Source of the DNA: Quercus robur
Lineage: Eukaryota; Streptophyta; Magnoliopsida; Fagales; Fagaceae
Direction: 5' to 3'
Assembly (NCBI RefSeq): GCF_932294415.1
Contig: NC_065543.1
Location: 29,035,530-29,099,529 of the forward strand
DNA length: 64,000 bases
The notes under the pieces were generated by a model. That model had not been told where the DNA came from and made no database searches. It saw only the letters and a program-made list of their open reading frames with translations. The translations under genes were made by a program, and so were the position numbers. Numbering within the stretch: the stretch's first letter is position 1; every line of letters starts with the position of its first letter. Positions 44,136-55,106 of this stretch are shown here, in pieces.

Positions 44136-46226
44136 TGAAGTCTCTTTATCGGCCTGCTCAGCTTGTCCGGGTTGTTCACTTTTCCATGTGGCAGCGGTGA
44201 TAAGGCACTGCCTCGCCACTTGTTGGTTCCTCCTCACCTCGGCAATTCCGTGCTCGGTAGGAAATTTTACTTTCACGTGGAGGGTGGACGGGACAGCCTC
44301 CATGGCGTGAATCCATGGCCTCCCCAGGATTGCGGTGTACGGCGAGAATGATCGGACTACTATGAAGGTAACTATAACCCCCTTGCCTTCCATATCCACC
44401 GGGAGAGAGATTTGTCCCTCGGGAATTACGACTCTCCCGTCAAATGAGACCAGCGGCGTGTCATACTTCGCCAAATCTTGGGTCCTTAATCCGAGCCCTT
44501 CGAAGAGGTCTGGGTACATAACGTTAGCCCCGCTCCCCTGATCAATCATTACCCTCTTCACCAGGAACCCGCCTATCCGGGCCGTGACCACCAAAGCGTC
44601 GTCATGTGGTTGGACCGTTCCTTCCAAATCGTCTTCCCCGAACGATATGTTAAGCCGTCCAACTTTCTTCTTCTTCTCGGCTGATCCTCCTCCCGTGCAA
44701 GCCACTGTCAATACCCTTTTTGCTGCTGCTGTTCCTCTTGGTGCAGCGTGGATGACTTCGATTACCCCCAGTGGAGGCGGGAGGGGGTTCCTTTTCTGTT
44801 GAACGCCCCGTCCGGCTTCTTGGTGAGTGGCGTCTGCAATGAACTCTTTTAGGTACCCTGCCTTTACCAGCTGCCCGAGGTGATCCTTTAGTACCCGACA
44901 CTGCTCGGTGGTGTGCCCCTTGTCTCTGTGGTAGGTGCAGTACAGGTTTTGGTTCCTCCGAGATGGGTCGCCCCCCATTTTGTTTGGCCATCTGAAAAAT
45001 GACTCGTTCTTGATTCGCTCCAAGATTTTGTGCACGGGCTCCTTAAATGCCACATTTACCCCTTCGATATGTACCTCTGGTTCTTGCATTCTGAAGTCTT
45101 TCTTTGGTTTTGTGGGCAAAACGCCTTGCCGAGATCTCCCAATTAATGGGGCTTTCCCCTTGCTCTGCAGCCGGTCGTCCTCCAGGCGTTTGTACTCCTC
45201 TATGCGCCTCATCAGTTGCCTCATATCCTCGGGAGGTCTTTTCGTCAACGACTCCCGTAACTCAGAGTCTTCGGAGAGCCCCATCCTGAAGGTGCTCGCC
45301 GCAATTTTCTCATTCCCTCCACCAATCTCGTTGTAGAGTTCCCAGTATCATATGGCATAACTCCGAAGGGTTTCCCCGACCCTCATCTTCATGGAAAGTA
45401 GCGCGTCAACCGGCTGTTGCACTCGGCTACATGTAACAAATCTACTGCCGAATTCTTGAATCAGCTCGGCAAAGCTGTGTATGGAGCCCTTCCGTAACCC
45501 ATTAAACCACCTCAGGGCCGTTGAGCCGAGGCTAGAGGGGAATACCTTACACATCAGTGCATCGTTGTGCGCATGTAAAGACATCATGTGGATGTAAGGA
45601 CTGACATGCTCCACGGGGTCTGTCCTCCCCTCATAGGAATTGAATGGTGGTCGCGTGAATCTGCTCGGCATGGGTGCCCGTTCAATCTCATCGGAGAATG
45701 GAGACCGGGTTGCCATCCGTAAGACTCTGCTCATGGCGTCCATTGCGGCGTTGTGGTGCCGCCGCTCCTCTGGCGACTCCGATCCTCGGTCATGATATCC
45801 ATGCGATCGGGAACGATCCCGTCAATGACGTGTCTCCCGGGAGTGTCGATGTGACTCTTGAGAGCGTGATCGGTCTCGGTGTTGTTGCATAACAGATCGG
45901 CTGGAACCCTCCTCGCCCCGGTTTCTCCTTGGTTGGGGGTTGCGGTTCCTTTCGTGGCGCCGACCCCTCGCTTCCAGCTCCAAGTCCATTACCAATCTAC
46001 GTAACCGCTCCAGCTCTCGGTCTCTATCATCATATTGCCGATGTGCTGAGACGCCTGAAATCGTCCGGTGTGTCTGGGCCGATCCTTCTCCCAAGCTGGA
46101 CCTTTCCTCTCCTCTTGGATGCTCCCTATCCTCCCGCCGTTTCTGCCTTCTCTCCCTCCACGTCGATCCCCGAGAAGATCCTATGGAATTGCTCGGAGCA
46201 TGCCCTCCTGAACGCTCCTCAGACAT
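44133..46226 (-). pseudogene. gag-protease of Gypsy copy B with two in-frame stops
   Basis: The best start is ATG 46226-46224 (MSEERSGGH), shortly behind the primer-binding region. One frame of 698 codons runs to TAG 44135-44133, broken by TGA at 45824-45822 and 45350-45348. Order: an Arg/Glu-rich N-terminal region with a coiled coil (about 46020-45930), a Retrotrans_gag domain at about 45640-45420 (ALRWFNGLRKGSIHSF), a zinc knuckle CTYHRDKGHTTEQC near 44940-44900, and an aspartyl protease with DQGSGA near 44560-44540. Both TGA codons stand where Arg CGA is expected, i.e. C-to-T changes at CpG. Protease ends before the TAG. Confidence 0.88.
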
Positions 46227-46267
46227 CTCCCTTGTTTGAGTCTCACTCGAACCACAGCTTCGTAGGA

Positions 46268-46289
46268 GAGCCCCACGGTGGGCGCCAAT
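46268..46289 (-). promoter_or_regulatory. Primer-binding region of Gypsy copy B
   Basis: Directly inside the right LTR the minus strand reads TTGGCGCCCACCGTGGGG. The position and the TGGCGCC core fit a tRNA primer-binding site. I cannot assign the tRNA without a search. Confidence 0.6.
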
Positions 46290-46886
46290 TGTAAGAACCA
46301 AGTACGAGACTTCTGGGCCTTAGATTACTTGGGCTCACAATTTATTTGTAGTGGGTTTGAGGATTTCCTACTTTGGGTCGTTCTCGGCAGAGAGACTCAA
46401 AGCAACACTCAGTTTATTCTTTCTCGCTTGATGGTTTTCTCTCAATTTTTCTGAACCCCTTCTTCTCCCCAATTTCTTCTATTTATAGCCAAGGTTAGTG
46501 GGGAGATTATGATTACAGCCACCGTTAGTGCTACTAAGGGTCCAATATTATCTGGTTAAAGTGGATGTTTAGGTGAGAGGGCGGTGCAGCATTTATGACC
46601 TTGGAACTTGGTTCCGGCTTGATGGATTATGTTCGGCAACTCAGCTTCCCGTGCATATCATGAGTTTCCCGTGCATGTCATGACTTTCCCGGACACGGCC
46701 AATTCACTTGCCCGGGAAGGTTAAACTGATCGTCGGTTGGAACTCTGACCCCAAAGCTTGTTTTCACATTAAGGTAGTTTCAAGAAGGGCGTAGGGTAAC
46801 TGGACCTTTCCGCTGGCCCTGCATCCAAAACCGGTATGGGCCTGGGCCCAAGACCTGTATGGGCTTTGGGGTCTCGGTGCCGTACA
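46290..46886 (-). repeat. 5' LTR of Gypsy copy B (right in window)
   Basis: 597 bp, TG...CA. Compared with 36770-37365 I count seven base changes (six transitions, one transversion) and one extra T near 46412, about 1.2% divergence. It is followed by the TSD CCCTT at 46887-46891. Confidence 0.95.
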
Positions 46887-46891
46887 CCCTT
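46887..46891 (+). repeat. TSD of Gypsy copy B, right
   Basis: CCCTT, matching 36765-36769. Confidence 0.9.
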
Positions 46892-47436
46892 CCCTTTTGA
46901 CATGCACAAAATCTTGATAATATATAATTTTTAGGAACTTCAATATCGATTTCCACAATTTGTATTTCTCAATTATAGAATTGTATGTCCTAAAAATCAT
47001 GAAAGTCTAATTTTGATTGTGTATGTCCTGAAAACTGTGAGAAAATTCATTTATAGCATGGGTTTATGGAGAGGCAATAAAATTGAATATTCAAATGCAA
47101 AAGAAGAAAATGATAGAAAGCTGATATAAAAGTTCATATTAAAAAAAATAAAATGGATTTTTAACTACATATGTATATATATCTGAAAGGTTTTACTAAT
47201 GTATACCCTTAAAGTACACTTAGAAAATTATTTTAAGAAACTTTTTATGTAAAAATGAAAAAATAACCAACTTTTTTCTAATGGTTATTTAATTTTAAGT
47301 AATGTTTTAGTACCAAGTAATACATTTATAATGCAAAAGTCAAGATAACTGTATTTTTCAGAAAAAGTGGTACAGAAAATTTGAACTTCACCTAAATAAG
47401 GTCACCTCATTATCATTACTATTAATTGTTTCCTCA
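46892..47436. other. Intergenic DNA
   Basis: AT-rich, no gene or paired TIRs recognised. Confidence 0.5.
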
Positions 47437-47441
47437 CGTGT

Positions 47442-48233
47442 TGTAGGAGCCCAAAAATGCAAAGTCCACTTAGAATAGTGGAGTCAGATTCTTTAGGCTC
47501 AATGCAATTAATTTGTTAGAGTATGAGCTTACAAGGTCAACTTTAATGCGTAATTATGATCCAACTATAGGGTCAATGGAGCTAGGGCTTCAAAGATAAC
47601 AAAAGAAACACAACGGTAGAGAAGTAACACTTCCTCGGGTCTGTCCAAGGAGGTAATATACATTAAAAAAAAAAAAGGTTTAGGTGTTTAATACAAAGTC
47701 ATGTTCTTCAGTTTCTGTCATTTTCTTTCAGGTTTCATTTTCTTTCTTGGATTTATTCCTTTACTTTATATAGTCCTTAGGATTGCATCCTAGCCCTCTT
47801 CTTGTACAGTTAATGACCTTCAACTGGATGCTTGTCCCATCAAAGTTGTGCTGGAGGTAGTAAACTGTGTTGCAAGTTGTGAGACCACTGTTCAAGGGTC
47901 ACTCTTTCATTAATGTGGCCATCTAAGTTGGTAAAGTACATTAAATACGGAGGTGATGGCTACTTTATCTAGATATTTCCTTTCTTCTTTACTCCCTTGT
48001 CTCTTTCTCCTCTCTTGGTTTCTTGTCTTGTAGCACTGTCGGCTTGCTTGAGAATTCACGAGGGGTGCTTGCTTCTTGGGCTCCTTGGGGGGGGGGGGGG
48101 TCATCTTCTTTATCTTTCCTCCTCGGGCTCAGGCCTGCGGGTCGGGCTAGGATCTGATGTGCATGTGGCCCTTTTTTCCTCCTCGGGCTGGGCTCACGGT
48201 TCCTACTCCATACTCGGTTCCTCCCCTCCCACA
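47442..48233. mobile_element. Solo LTR, 792 bp, with 5-bp TSD
   Basis: It begins TGTAGGAGCCC and ends CCTCCCACA. CGTGT lies directly outside at 47437-47441 and 48234-48238. The interior has CTTTATATAG near 47763 (a TATA-like box), a G13 tract near 48086-48098 and a duplicated CCTCCTCGGGCT phrase. There is no gag or pol beside it, so it is the product of LTR-LTR recombination. The sequence differs from the LTRs of the Gypsy elements in this window. The assignment to a superfamily and the strand are open. Confidence 0.8.
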
Positions 48234-48238
48234 CGTGT

Positions 48239-48635
48239 TACAGCCTCTTTTTTTATTTATTTAAATGATCAACTCAATTATATTTATAGATGATTCTCAA
48301 CCAAAAAAAAGAGAGGAAGAAGAAGATTTATGGATAAATTATATGACAGGTTGCTTCGAGTAAGGATTCTCCTAAACAACAAGACGCATCAGATCCTTGT
48401 AGTTGTAAATGATCCCCATGATGTATGGTCAACTCCTCACCTCTGAACTTATTATATTCCAGCAACACTTCATGCTACAAGTCGTTAATTGAATATAGTC
48501 TTGAAATCTACGTGTCGTTTATTTAAGTTTGCTACTCTTTGTTAGTATTACTGGTCGTTAGTTTGTTACATTTCAGTTTGGATTCTGTTTTGAAGGCTTC
48601 ATAAATCTATTTCATCATCTTTAGATATTGAGAAG
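48239..48635. other. Intergenic DNA
   Basis: No gene recognised; AT-rich sequence between the solo LTR and the first of two MITEs. Confidence 0.5.
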
Positions 48636-48803
48636 TGCTACGTCTATAATATTTTTACAACATTTTCACAACAAGTTATATGTGTTAAGTTATTATCGGT
48701 TCTAATTTGAATCTACCACTAAAATTACTTTTTTACCCACTCAATAACAACCTACTACTTATGATTTGTTGTGAAAGTATTGTAAAAATGTCGTGGATCT
48801 AAC
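48636..48803. mobile_element. MITE, CATTTTCACAACAA family (copy 2 of 3)
   Basis: The left arm (CTATAATATTTTTACAACAT followed by TTTCACAACAA) pairs with the right arm (TTGTTGTGAAAGTATTGTAA followed by AAATGTCGTGG). The interior TAATTTGAATCTACCACTAA is the reverse of the interior of copies 1 and 3, so this copy is inverted relative to them. Confidence 0.7.
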
Positions 48804-48943
48804 GTTTTCCTTAGATATTCTTTCAAATATACTTTCGAGATTCATACCTCACAAAATCTTTTCATACCCTACGTTTCATTCCACACACACATGGCTTTGC
48901 TTATGCACATGGCATGTATGTGAATGTTTTTGCAAAGAGAAAT

Positions 48944-49121
48944 GATATATCTACAAAATTTTCATAACATTTTCACAACAAATTTTATGTGGCAAGTTGT
49001 TACAAGTTGTTATTAGTGGGGTAGAAAATTAATTTCAGTGGTAAGTTCAAATTAGAACTAATAACAACTAATTAATTGTGATTTGTTGTAAAAATGTTGT
49101 GAAAATATTGTAGACATAGCA
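48944..49121. mobile_element. MITE, CATTTTCACAACAA family (copy 3 of 3)
   Basis: The left arm (GATATATCTACAAAATTTTC) and the inverted right arm (GCTATGTCTACAATATTTTC) match over about 38 bp with few mismatches. The interior GTGGTAAGTTCAAATTAGAA matches copy 1. It lies 140 bp from copy 2. No clear TSD. Confidence 0.75.
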
Positions 49122-49376
49122 TCTCCAGTTTTTGTGTTCCTAGAAGGACAGAATAGTTAATAATTTGAAGTGGTGGCTTTTCTACTTATAATTGTTCTCT
49201 TTGGCATGCATTTATAGTGGTCTCTTGAGTCTTGACTGCCTTTTCTCTATGTAACAGCAATGTCCAAGCCATAACAAGTCCGTCTATATATACCATAAAT
49301 ATAACTTTCACAATTTTTTTATTTTATAATTATTAAGGTACAATAAATGCCATATAAATATGATAGTTGTACTTGA

Positions 49377-50940
49377 GAAGTTGAATCAAGCTTTTAGTTT
49401 CCAAATTGGGATGGTGGATGCTGTCAAAGAAAAATTGTTTTTGTGTGAAGCAATTGGCTGCTAAGTACAAGGTTAAAGCTGATTGGCTTAGAGCTCCAAA
49501 AGCCTCTAATGCATCTTGGGTTTGGAAGAGTATCAAAAGGGTGAAGGATATAATCAAGTTGAGAGCGTGTAAATTAGTAGGTTCTGGGAATACTATTTTA
49601 GTATAAGAAGATCCTTGGTTACCTGACAAGTCAGGTTTTATTCCAACACCAAGGGCTCAAGTAAATAATTCTTGTTTGGTAGTTTCCCAGCTTCTAAATT
49701 CTTCGGGTTCAGGTTGGAATGATATTTTGTTAAATGAATTGTTCGACCATGAGTCTATTGTAGCTATTAAAAACATCCCAATTTGGTATTTTGGTTTGGA
49801 AGATAGATGGACTTGGACCAAATCTGAAAATGGGTAGTTCTCGGTGAAGTCTTGTTATCGTCTTATTACTGAAGGAGGCAATTCATTTGGCAGTGTTTCT
49901 CTTACAAGGAGAATATGGAAGGCTAGCATTCATGAGAGACTAAAGATGCACCTTTGGAGAGTAGCATTCAATCTTCTTCCCACTAAGGACAAGTTGAGTA
50001 AGTTTTCACCTTCCTCTAACTAGCTGCCCTCTTTGTAATGTTGAGACAGAGTTAGCCCTGCACCTATTTACACATTGCCACATTGCTAGAGCTATATGGT
50101 TTGGCAATCGTTGGAACATTAGAATTGATAGATGGCTAGTTCAATCTCCGACCCATTTGATTGAGTTACTTATTGATCCTCCTACATCTCTCCAACTGGA
50201 TAAAGAGCAAAGAAATGAATTCCTGCTATTTGGTGTGCTAACTTTAGATATGATTTGGATGTGGAGAAGTAAAGCAATTAATGAGAGATTTCTTCCAGTG
50301 GAGGGTCAAGTTAATAGAAGCATTCAGAAGCTGTTTTTGGAGCATTGGCGGCCTAAAGTTCCAATGTTGACAAGTGTCCCAATTAGAAACAGTGCCAAGT
50401 GGTGTTGTCCAAGTCAAGGTATGCTAAAATTGAATTGTGATGTAGTAGTAGGTGGTCTATCATCATATCATCATGTATAGCTATTGTCGCCAGAGATTAG
50501 AGAGGGAAGTTGGTGTTTGTGATTTCAAAGAAAGTTAACACCAACATCCCTGTTCAAGTAGAGGCTAACACCATTCTATTGGCTGCCCACATTGCGTTGA
50601 ATTTCTCTTTTTGTAATTGCATTATAGAGAGTGATTGTAAAGTTTGTATAGATGCCATTAGTGCTGGTGGGAAGGTAATTCCTTGGAGACTTTTGAATTT
50701 TGTAGACTCAATTAAGAATGTAATTAGTGACTATGGCCATGTATTTTTTAACTGGGTTCATAGGGAGGCTAATTAGGCTACGCATATGCTAGCCAAGTGG
50801 TCACTTAGTTAGTCTTTTTTTGGTTCTTTCGATATGGGATTTGGCTCTCCAAGTTTTGTTAATGTTATCTTGGCTGAGGCATCCCAGGCTTTTGTAACTA
50901 ATGTAGTTCAATAAGATTTTTATTCAGCAAAAAAAAAAAA
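49377..50940 (+). mobile_element. 5'-truncated L1 LINE (LINE-D)
   Basis: The remnant starts in the ORF2 region LGWWMLSKKN...KQLAAKYK. It runs through EDPWLPDKSG, the zf-RVT-like stretch (RRIWKASIHERLKMHLWRVAFNLLPTKDKL), a Trp-rich linker and an RNase H domain at about 50415-50780 (KLNCDVVVGG; EANTILLAAHIALNF; IESDCKVCIDAI). It ends in A12 (50929-50940). Stops lie at about 49604, 49834, 50021, 50478 and 50774. Protein similarity to LINE-A, -B and -C is low, so it is a separate family. No TSD found. Confidence 0.8.
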
Positions 50941-51491
50941 TCTTAATCTGTCACCTAAGATAATATGAAGAAAAAAAAAATTGTGAAATTCATTGCTTCT
51001 ATAGCAGAGTTTAAAACCCTTTTCTATCAAAAAAAAAAAAAAGAGTTTAAAACCTTTTACAACTGGACATAATGGTCTGATGTTGTGGCGTCCCACCCGC
51101 TTTGTTCATTTTGGCATGCATTTATAATCGTTTTGACTTCTTTTTCTGTTGGGCAACAATGTCAAACTCAAGCGCAAATTAATGACATCATTTAAACAAA
51201 ACAGAATGTTTTAGATTCAGTTTTAATTGCTTTATTATCTCTATAATTAAAATAAATAAATTACAAATAGTCATTGTCCATCAATCATGCTAATCAAAAG
51301 AATCTAACTTGATGGTAGATACACTCCCTACTGGTTTGTATCATTTGAGTAAATACCATGTTAGTGTAAACAAACTAGGGTATGGTTCCCTTTCTTTAAA
51401 AATAATATTATTATTTGCGCACCTTAGTGTAATGGTCACTCTATAAATATAAGTGTTTGAGGTGTAAGAAGTAAGACCAATATTGCCACAA
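50941..51491. other. Intergenic DNA
   Basis: No gene recognised. A13 (51030-51042) is flanked on both sides by GAGTTTAAAACC-type sequence (about 51007-51020 and 51043-51055), which could be the scar of a tiny poly(A) insertion. Confidence 0.45.
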
Positions 51492-51501
51492 ATTTTTTTT
51501 A

Positions 51502-52794
51502 GGGATAATTACACTTTACTCACATGTGGTTTACCTCTAATTTGACTTGCCAATCCATAGTTTCAATTTTGACACTTACTTGTGATTCCCTCCATTACTG
51601 ATCCGTAACCCACCTCTCCTTTAGCTGTTACTCTAACACATAATATGTCAAAAACAAAAACCCAAATAAATCAAAACACTCTCACTCAAATCTTGAACAT
51701 GAAGAACATGAAGAACATACCAAAAAATCTAAAGAACATAATATGACTTGCGCTTTATCTTCTCCTATTTGTCTCTTGAGTTGGCTCACTAGAGCAAGCC
51801 TAGGCGTTTGTTCTTTTCTTTATATTTGTATATTTGTATACGGTTACCCTTTTACATTAATATAGTTCTGTCTATTATCTCAACAAAAAGAAAAAAAGAA
51901 AAAGAAAAAGTGAACCCATAATTTTTGAACATAAACCCAAACTAAAAACTAAACCCAGAAATCTTGAAAATTAACCAAAAATTAAACCTATAAATTTTGA
52001 ACATAACCCACAACCACTGCAACTAAAGATTAAAACCAAATCAAACACACCACATATTTCTTTTTCAATCTTTTCTATCCTCTTGACAGTTTTGTTTGGA
52101 TTCATAGGCTTGAGATTTGAGGATGTTCTTATGATCCCTACTATCGAACCAGTCAAACGACATCGGCATTGTCATGGATGACAACAACGACGTCGTTGGG
52201 AATTGGAGCTTGGCATCTTAACGTAAATGTTGCTGTGAAGGTCGAGGAAGATGGGTCCTCGGATTGGGGCTCTTAGGCATTGGCAATGGAAGTGAAGAGA
52301 CAAGTTTGGATTTGGGATTGGGATAAGAATGCTGTGATGGAGTTTAAGGTTTTGATAATTAGTGAATTTGCCATTGAATTGGGATTTTGTTTTCTGTGCT
52401 CTAGGTTTTGCTGGAAATGTGTTTGGGGTTTTGACTATTTTTACTTCCCAAAACCACTTTTGCATTTGTAGAGGAATTTTGCTCTTGGAAAAGCTTTGGG
52501 CTGGTTGGTCAGCTCAGGGTTTGGACTTGTGTTGGATATTGTTTTTGGGTTCAACTTCTTGTAATTTTTTAGATTTTTGAGTATGTTCTTCATGTTCAAG
52601 ATTTAAGTGAGAGTGTTTTGATCTGTTTGGGCTTTTGTTTTTAACATATTATGTGTTAGAGTAACGGCTGAAGGAGAGATGGGTTACGAATTAGTAACGA
52701 AGGAAATCACAGGTGGATGAAGTGTGAAAATTGAAACCACGGATAGGCAAGTCAAATTAGAGGCAAACCACAAGTGGGAAAAGTGTAATAACCC
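51502..52794. mobile_element. MULE-like non-autonomous element with TIRs of about 220 bp
   Basis: The left arm 51502 to about 51725 and the right arm about 52570-52794 are inverted copies (GGGATAATTACACTTTACTC against GGGTTATTACACTTTTCCCA). Long matches include TAATTTGACTTGCC, TTACTCTAACACATAATATG and ATCTTGAACATGAAGAACAT. Possible 10-bp TSD: ATTTTTTTTA (51492-51501) and ATTTTTTGTA (52795-52804). The interior has no transposase. It contains a LINE-like 3' tail (about 51745-51910, ending in AAAAAGAAAA runs) and a less AT-rich piece at about 52130-52330 that may be captured host sequence. Confidence 0.8.
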
Positions 52795-52804
52795 ATTTTT
52801 TGTA

Positions 52805-54539
52805 AAAAGTTATTTTATTCTTTCCCATTTTAATCTCAACGGGGAGGAGAACATGTAATACTTAGAAATTATAAAGGTAAAAAACAAGTCACATCAGTAC
52901 ATAATTTATTTATCTTTTTTACCTACACCTCTCAACAATCTCCCTTGAAAAAACCCACCATCCATACACCAATGCTCTTGGCTGCAGACATCAAGAAACC
53001 ATTAGGAAATTGTGTTGGAGATGCCATTAGAGCAGTTACAGCTCCATAAATTTTTTTTTAGGGGGTCATTTAGAAAATTAAATTAAATAAAATTTAATAA
53101 AAAGAAAACTTAAATATATTTAGTTATTGACAAAAAAAAAGTTGTAAATACATAAAATGTTACAATATTCTTCTATAAGTTTTCATATTTTGAAATTATC
53201 ACATGATAATTCATTATCAATCGTTATTATCTATTGTTAATGTGAATAAATATGACCATTTTATTTTATTAAGTTTGTATAACATTTTTATTTTTATGCA
53301 ATTGTCATTATCTATTTGTCATTGTTTTTATAAAAATATTTTAAACTAAATGACAAAACTCATCCCAATTACACAGTATGAATTATTGACTAACACAATC
53401 ATATACATCCATACATTAATAATACACTAAGTGTCTACTTAACTAATCAAATGCTTGAATCTCTCTCATGAATCTCTCTTCTCTATTTGACTATCTTGAT
53501 ATATTTGATTTTAAGAGTAAAGATTGAGTGTTTGCTACTTGTGCGTATGTGTCTGATCAGAAAATACAGAGGATTTAATACATGTATGTGTATTGTTATC
53601 ATATTATAATAATTTTTTGTTATAAAGTTAATATCATATGTGATCAAGGTGTGCAAGATTTAAGTCACGGTGTGCAAAAATATTTTTAATGATAGATTAA
53701 ACAGGTAAAAAAAATATTATATATATAATATTTACTTTTATAAAAAGTCGGGGTTCATTTGAACCCCTGAAATACATCTAGCACTGCCCATGCATTAGAG
53801 TCTGAGAAGCACCGTCGGCCCTATTAAATTCTAAAGTCACTTTGAAATGTTAGCAAATAAATAGATTTTTAGTTGTAGATATCCGCGGTGAATTTGACTT
53901 GTACACACTTTGATCTTAGGCACTTGAATAATAGTTACACTTACATACTCATTAATTATTACATTTTCATGTAATTTATAAATTTAAAACCTAGTGGCAT
54001 TTCTACTAACAAAACAGGGTAGCATGAATCATTTTTGAAGCTCTAAGGATCAAAATGGGGGTGAAAAATGTAACTTTGAAATTTTCACTCATTTGTATTA
54101 GATTTTGATCAAGCCTATTCTTAAGATTTTTTTTTTTTTAAAATTTTTTTTATTGGGTAATTACTTATATCTTTTCTGAGTAATACAAGATCTTGACATT
54201 GATTTGTATTTATAGACTTTGCATTTTCTAAAATAATTAATAAAAATTCATTTTATGGTGAATTGGGTTGTGATATAGTAAAATATTTTCATTTTATAGT
54301 GCATCAAACACCATAAAAGTTTTTCCAAAGCATTTTCATGAATGTAAGCGAACATCAAAATGTAAACATTTTAATTTCCTACAAAGGTAAAAACATTTTG
54401 TTATATAAAATGTTTTATAACGAAACAATAGAGCATAAAATTTAAAAATATTGCAATCATAGATACGTACACTTTCAAAAGTCAAAACAAGTGGTAAAAT
54501 ATAATCAACAACAAACATCCTGAAATTAGAGTTAAGTGC
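52805..54539. other. AT-rich intergenic DNA
   Basis: No gene found. Short open frames in this stretch are AT-rich and featureless. Confidence 0.5.
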
Positions 54540-54547
54540 AATACCTA

Positions 54548-55098
54548 CAGTACCGGCTCAATGAGTGAGCTAAATAGGCAACCGCCTAAGGCCCCCAATG
54601 AAAAAAGACCCCTAAATTTTTACCAATAGAGATATTCTTATACCAATAGAAGTATTAATTAAGCCCTAAATATTCACCAAAAAATAAAAGTAGTTGTTTT
54701 TTTATCAAAGAAAAACTATTTAAAGAAAATATTTTCATTGAATGGGTCAATCATTTAATCTCCCACACATAAATATTAAAAGAACTCATTAATCTTACAC
54801 TACTAAATAAATTTATACTCAAATTCTATTTAGAAATATCAAATATATAACTTTATTAAAATTTTCAAGCATAATTTTTTAGTATTTGGTTACTTAATTC
54901 AATGAATAGTATTTATTTTAGTTGTATAGTCATTGAATAATGCGATGGGTTCGTTTTAATTTGTAATTTTTTTTCTAAAAAAATAGATTTCAAATGAAAA
55001 AAAAAAGTTAAATAAATATTCTATTAATATTCAAAATATAAGAATATACCTCACTTAAAGTTGTTACTTTAAGCCCCACAATACCTTGAGCCGACCTG
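54548..55098. mobile_element. hAT-type non-autonomous element, 551 bp
   Basis: It starts CAGTACCGGCTCAA and, inverted from the right, CAGGTCGGCTCAAGG. A perfect 8-bp duplication AATACCTA flanks it (54540-54547 and 55099-55106). The CAG terminus and 8-bp TSD are diagnostic for hAT. The interior is AT-rich with no transposase. Confidence 0.88.
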
Positions 55099-55106
55099 AA
55101 TACCTA

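Larger units (their letters stand above)
36770..46886 (-). mobile_element. Complete Ty3/Gypsy element, Tat lineage (copy B)
   Basis: The element is 10.1 kb. LTRs of 596 and 597 bp (TG...CA) differ by seven substitutions and one 1-bp indel by my count. A 5-bp TSD, CCCTT, flanks it. The primer-binding region is next to the right LTR and the polypurine tract next to the left LTR, so the element reads leftwards. Gag-pro, a TAG, RT-RNH-aRNH-INT, a tandem-repeat array and an antisense spliced gene follow in that order. Dual RNase H, the C-x2-H-x4-H-x4-C gag knuckle and the extra antisense ORF fit the Tat lineage. It is young compared with copy A but carries three damaging stops plus the TAG. Confidence 0.95.

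Noticed and set aside
41119-45336. Several plus-strand frames of 60-133 codons across gag-pol of copy B
   Set aside because: They mirror the strong minus-strand coding frame and have no homology. The only real + strand gene of this element is at 37927-40219.
52172-52465. 97-codon minus-strand frame inside the MULE-like element
   Set aside because: It begins in TIR-proximal DNA, shows no domain, and the opposite strand is equally open. It is more likely chance within captured or random sequence.
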